Under the pieces are notes generated by a model. It was not told the origin of the DNA. It saw nothing but the letters and a program-made list of their open reading frames with translations, and ran no database searches. Source: DAOPJM01 sp035399665 (GTDB taxonomy: Bacteria; Bacillota; Clostridia; Christensenellales; CAG-138). From it: 7,008 nt of DNA. Both the position numbers and the translations under genes were made by a program. Each line of letters begins with the position of its first letter. Position 1 is the stretch's first letter. This document shows positions 5,672 through 7,008 of this stretch, in pieces. Location of the stretch: the NCBI GenBank assembly GCA_035399665.1, contig DAOPJM010000062.1:1-7008 (forward strand), read 5' to 3'.

Positions 5672-5700
5672 ATTATAAAGAGGTTCGAGACAAAAATCAA
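5672..5700 (-). promoter_or_regulatory. SigA-type promoter for the GtrA-like gene
   Basis: The minus strand reads TTGATT (5695-5700), a 17-base spacer, then a perfect TATAAT (5672-5677). Transcription would start near 5665, about 34 bases before the ATG. This supports the start at 5631 over the longer frame, whose ATG would overlap the -35. Confidence 0.78.
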
Positions 5701-5775
5701 TCAAAATCAGACTTTTCAAAGCCTGCTGAAAACGAAACGCATACGGACGAGAAGGCGTCACGGAAAGTCCACGAT

Positions 5776-5784
5776 TTATTCACA
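5776..5784 (+). promoter_or_regulatory. Single DnaA-box-like site
   Basis: TTATTCACA differs at one base from the DnaA consensus and fits the relaxed form TTATNCACA. It is isolated, in the divergent spacer between the GtrA-like and SDR genes, so chance is a real possibility. Confidence 0.2.
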
Positions 5785-5865
5785 GGAAACGGTGGATTTT
5801 TGGGCGGTTTCGGGATACTATATCATTGTATCAATATGATGCAAGGGCATCGAAAGGAGGACGCC

Positions 5866-6921
5866 ATGAACGGATTGACATATATTGTAACCGGAGCCGC
5901 GGGACATCTCGGCGGCTATGTAGTTTCCTATCTGCTCAAGGACGACAGGAAGGTTCGCGCCTTTGTTCTGCCCAAGGAAAGCTGCGGTGTGAACGACCCG
6001 AACTTTTCGGAGTACAAGGGCGACGTCACGGACATGAGCTCCTTGGAAAGGCTGTTCGATGGTGTGAACGGTGAGGACTGCGTGTTCATTCACTGCGCGG
6101 GCATTATCAGCATATACGGCAAGGACGATCCCTTTGTGACCAAGGTGAACGTCACGGGAACTCAAAACGTTGTCAGGCTGTGCGAGGAGCACAAGGTAAA
6201 GCGCCTTGTCTACGTCAGCTCGGTACACGCTCTGCCTGAATTGCCGAAGGGCTGCAGCATAGAGGAAGTCGCCCACTTCAAACCCGATGAGCTTCGCGGA
6301 TGCTACGCCAAGACAAAAGCGGAGGCGACACAGATCGTACTTGATGCGGTCAAGGTCGGCCTTGACGCGGTAGTGGTGCATCCTGCCGGTATTATCGGGC
6401 CTAACACGAGCAAGGGCGGCAACATCAACCACCTTGTGCATATGTTTCTGGGCGGCAAGCTGCCCGCGGCGGTGCGCGGAGGCTTTGACTTCGTGGACGT
6501 GCGCGACGTCGCGAACGGCGTTATCGCGGCGGCCGACAAGGGCCGAATGGGAGAATGCTATATACTCTCCAACCGCTTCATAAATCTCAGGGAGTTCTTC
6601 GACGTATTGGCCGAGGTCAGCGGAGTAAGGAAGCTCAAGGTGTACCTGCCGATTTGGTTTGCGAAGATTGCGACGCCGTTTACGGAGCTGTACTATCGTG
6701 TGGCCAAGAAGATTCCGCTCTTTACCGCATACTCGCTGGATACCCTCAAGCAGAACGCCGTGTTCTCGCACAAGAAGGCCGACCGTGAGCTTGGGTACAA
6801 GACGAGGTCGCTGTATGAAACCCTGCGCGATACCGTCGCCAAGATCGACGTTGGCGAAATGAAGCGCAATGCCGTGCGCAGCATCAGACGCGGCGCAAGG
6901 CGCAAAAGAAAGACAACATAA
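5866..6921 (+). CDS. Extended SDR, NAD(P)-dependent epimerase/dehydratase-like
   Basis: This 351-residue cytosolic oxidoreductase has a Rossmann fold. The nucleotide-binding glycine motif is TGAAGHLGG (9-17), followed by KGDVTD (51-56) at the adenine-binding position. The catalytic Ser pair lies in VYVSSVHALP (116-125), and the YxxxK motif is Tyr147 and Lys151 (GCYAKTKAEA). The order HPAGIIGPN (172-180) and the FDFVDVRDVANGV motif (208-219) resemble dihydroflavonol reductase and 3-beta-hydroxysteroid dehydrogenase-like SDRs as well as sugar epimerases, so substrate is open. AAAGGAGG five bases before the ATG is a very strong site and decides the start. A hydrophobic stretch near 258-272 and a basic tail, RSIRRGARRKRKTT, suggest peripheral membrane contact. 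A promoter is likely in 5790-5840 (candidate -10 TACTAT at 5816-5821) but is weak. Confidence 0.9.
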   Translation: MNGLTYIVTGAAGHLGGYVVSYLLKDDRKVRAFVLPKESCGVNDPNFSEYKGDVTDMSSLERLFDGVNGEDCVFIHCAGIISIYGKDDPFVTKVNVTGTQNVVRLCEEHKVKRLVYVSSVHALPELPKGCSIEEVAHFKPDELRGCYAKTKAEATQIVLDAVKVGLDAVVVHPAGIIGPNTSKGGNINHLVHMFLGGKLPAAVRGGFDFVDVRDVANGVIAAADKGRMGECYILSNRFINLREFFDVLAEVSGVRKLKVYLPIWFAKIATPFTELYYRVAKKIPLFTAYSLDTLKQNAVFSHKKADRELGYKTRSLYETLRDTVAKIDVGEMKRNAVRSIRRGARRKRKTT

Positions 6922-7008
6922 AATAGGGTTCGAAGGGAACGATTCCCCGCCGGAAGGGGAAGTTGAATTCTTAGATGAATTATCCGGCTATGATAAAGAC
7001 GATTCCCG
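6869..7008 (+). other. Open frame running off the right edge, possible partial gene
   Basis: The frame one base ahead of the SDR gene stays open from the stop at 6860-6862 to the window end. The first ATG is at 6869, overlapping the SDR gene by 53 bases and with no clear ribosome binding site. The part after the SDR stop reads as an acidic stretch (GFEGNDSPPEGEVEFLDELS, then GYDKDDSR). No family is recognised. ACGATTCCC recurs exactly 60 bases apart (6939 and 6999), in the same frame. It may be the start of a gene or chance. Confidence 0.2.
6943..6961. other. Small hairpin downstream of the SDR gene
   Basis: TTCCCC (6943-6948) pairs with GGGGAA (6956-6961) around the loop GCCGGAA. Only a broken T-rich stretch follows, so it is not a convincing terminator. 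Confidence 0.3.

Noticed and set aside
5818..6771. 317-codon minus-strand reading frame opposite the SDR gene
   Set aside because: It is antisense to a clear SDR with intact motifs, is rich in His/Arg/Val as expected for an antisense shadow, and has no motifs of its own.
6975..7008. New gene start reading MNYPAMIKTIP
   Set aside because: The only purine-rich stretch is about 14 bases upstream, too far, and too little sequence remains to judge.

Overview
The window most likely comes from a spore-forming Clostridia genome, probably near the Ruminococcaceae/Oscillospiraceae. It carries a full-length Spo0A response regulator, and a small secreted protein joining a cohesin-like domain to a type I dockerin. 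Ribosome binding sites are purine-rich, several promoters have extended -10 elements, and the genes look moderately GC-rich. The assignment rests on gene content read by eye, not on a search.

Layout from left to right. A short tandem repeat (1-57) is followed by a minus-strand operon: an Atz/Trz-type amidohydrolase resembling 5'-methylthioadenosine/S-adenosylhomocysteine deaminase, then, with no gap, a HicB-like/DinB-like two-domain protein. A divergent promoter region (2070-2212) separates this from a plus-strand pair, the cohesin-dockerin protein and a pyroglutamyl-peptidase I gene 1 nt behind it, closed by an intrinsic terminator. spo0A follows with its own extended -10 promoter and an inverted repeat resembling Spo0A boxes upstream. 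After spo0A lies a 568-base region without a convincing gene. A minus-strand GtrA-like membrane protein then faces away from a plus-strand extended SDR (epimerase/dehydratase-like) gene. The last bases stay open in another frame.

The most unusual part is the gap after spo0A (4563-5130). It holds three exact DnaA boxes and one single-mismatch box within about 100 bp. It also holds two interlocking inverted repeats that could fold as an H-type pseudoknot, a four-run G-quadruplex motif, and three copies of the 12-mer CGG(T/C)ATATTCAA. No dnaA, dnaN or rpmH is visible, so this is more likely a DnaA-box cluster outside the usual origin context, or a structured regulatory element, than a classical dnaA-linked oriC. 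An origin cannot be excluded. Its place beside the sporulation master regulator suggests a link between replication control and sporulation, but that is inference.

Functionally the window is mixed: nucleoside or methylthioadenosine salvage, an extracellular dockerin protein, peptide trimming, sporulation control, a polyisoprenyl-linked sugar membrane protein and an NAD(P)-dependent sugar or steroid-like dehydrogenase. Only the two co-directional pairs look like operons.
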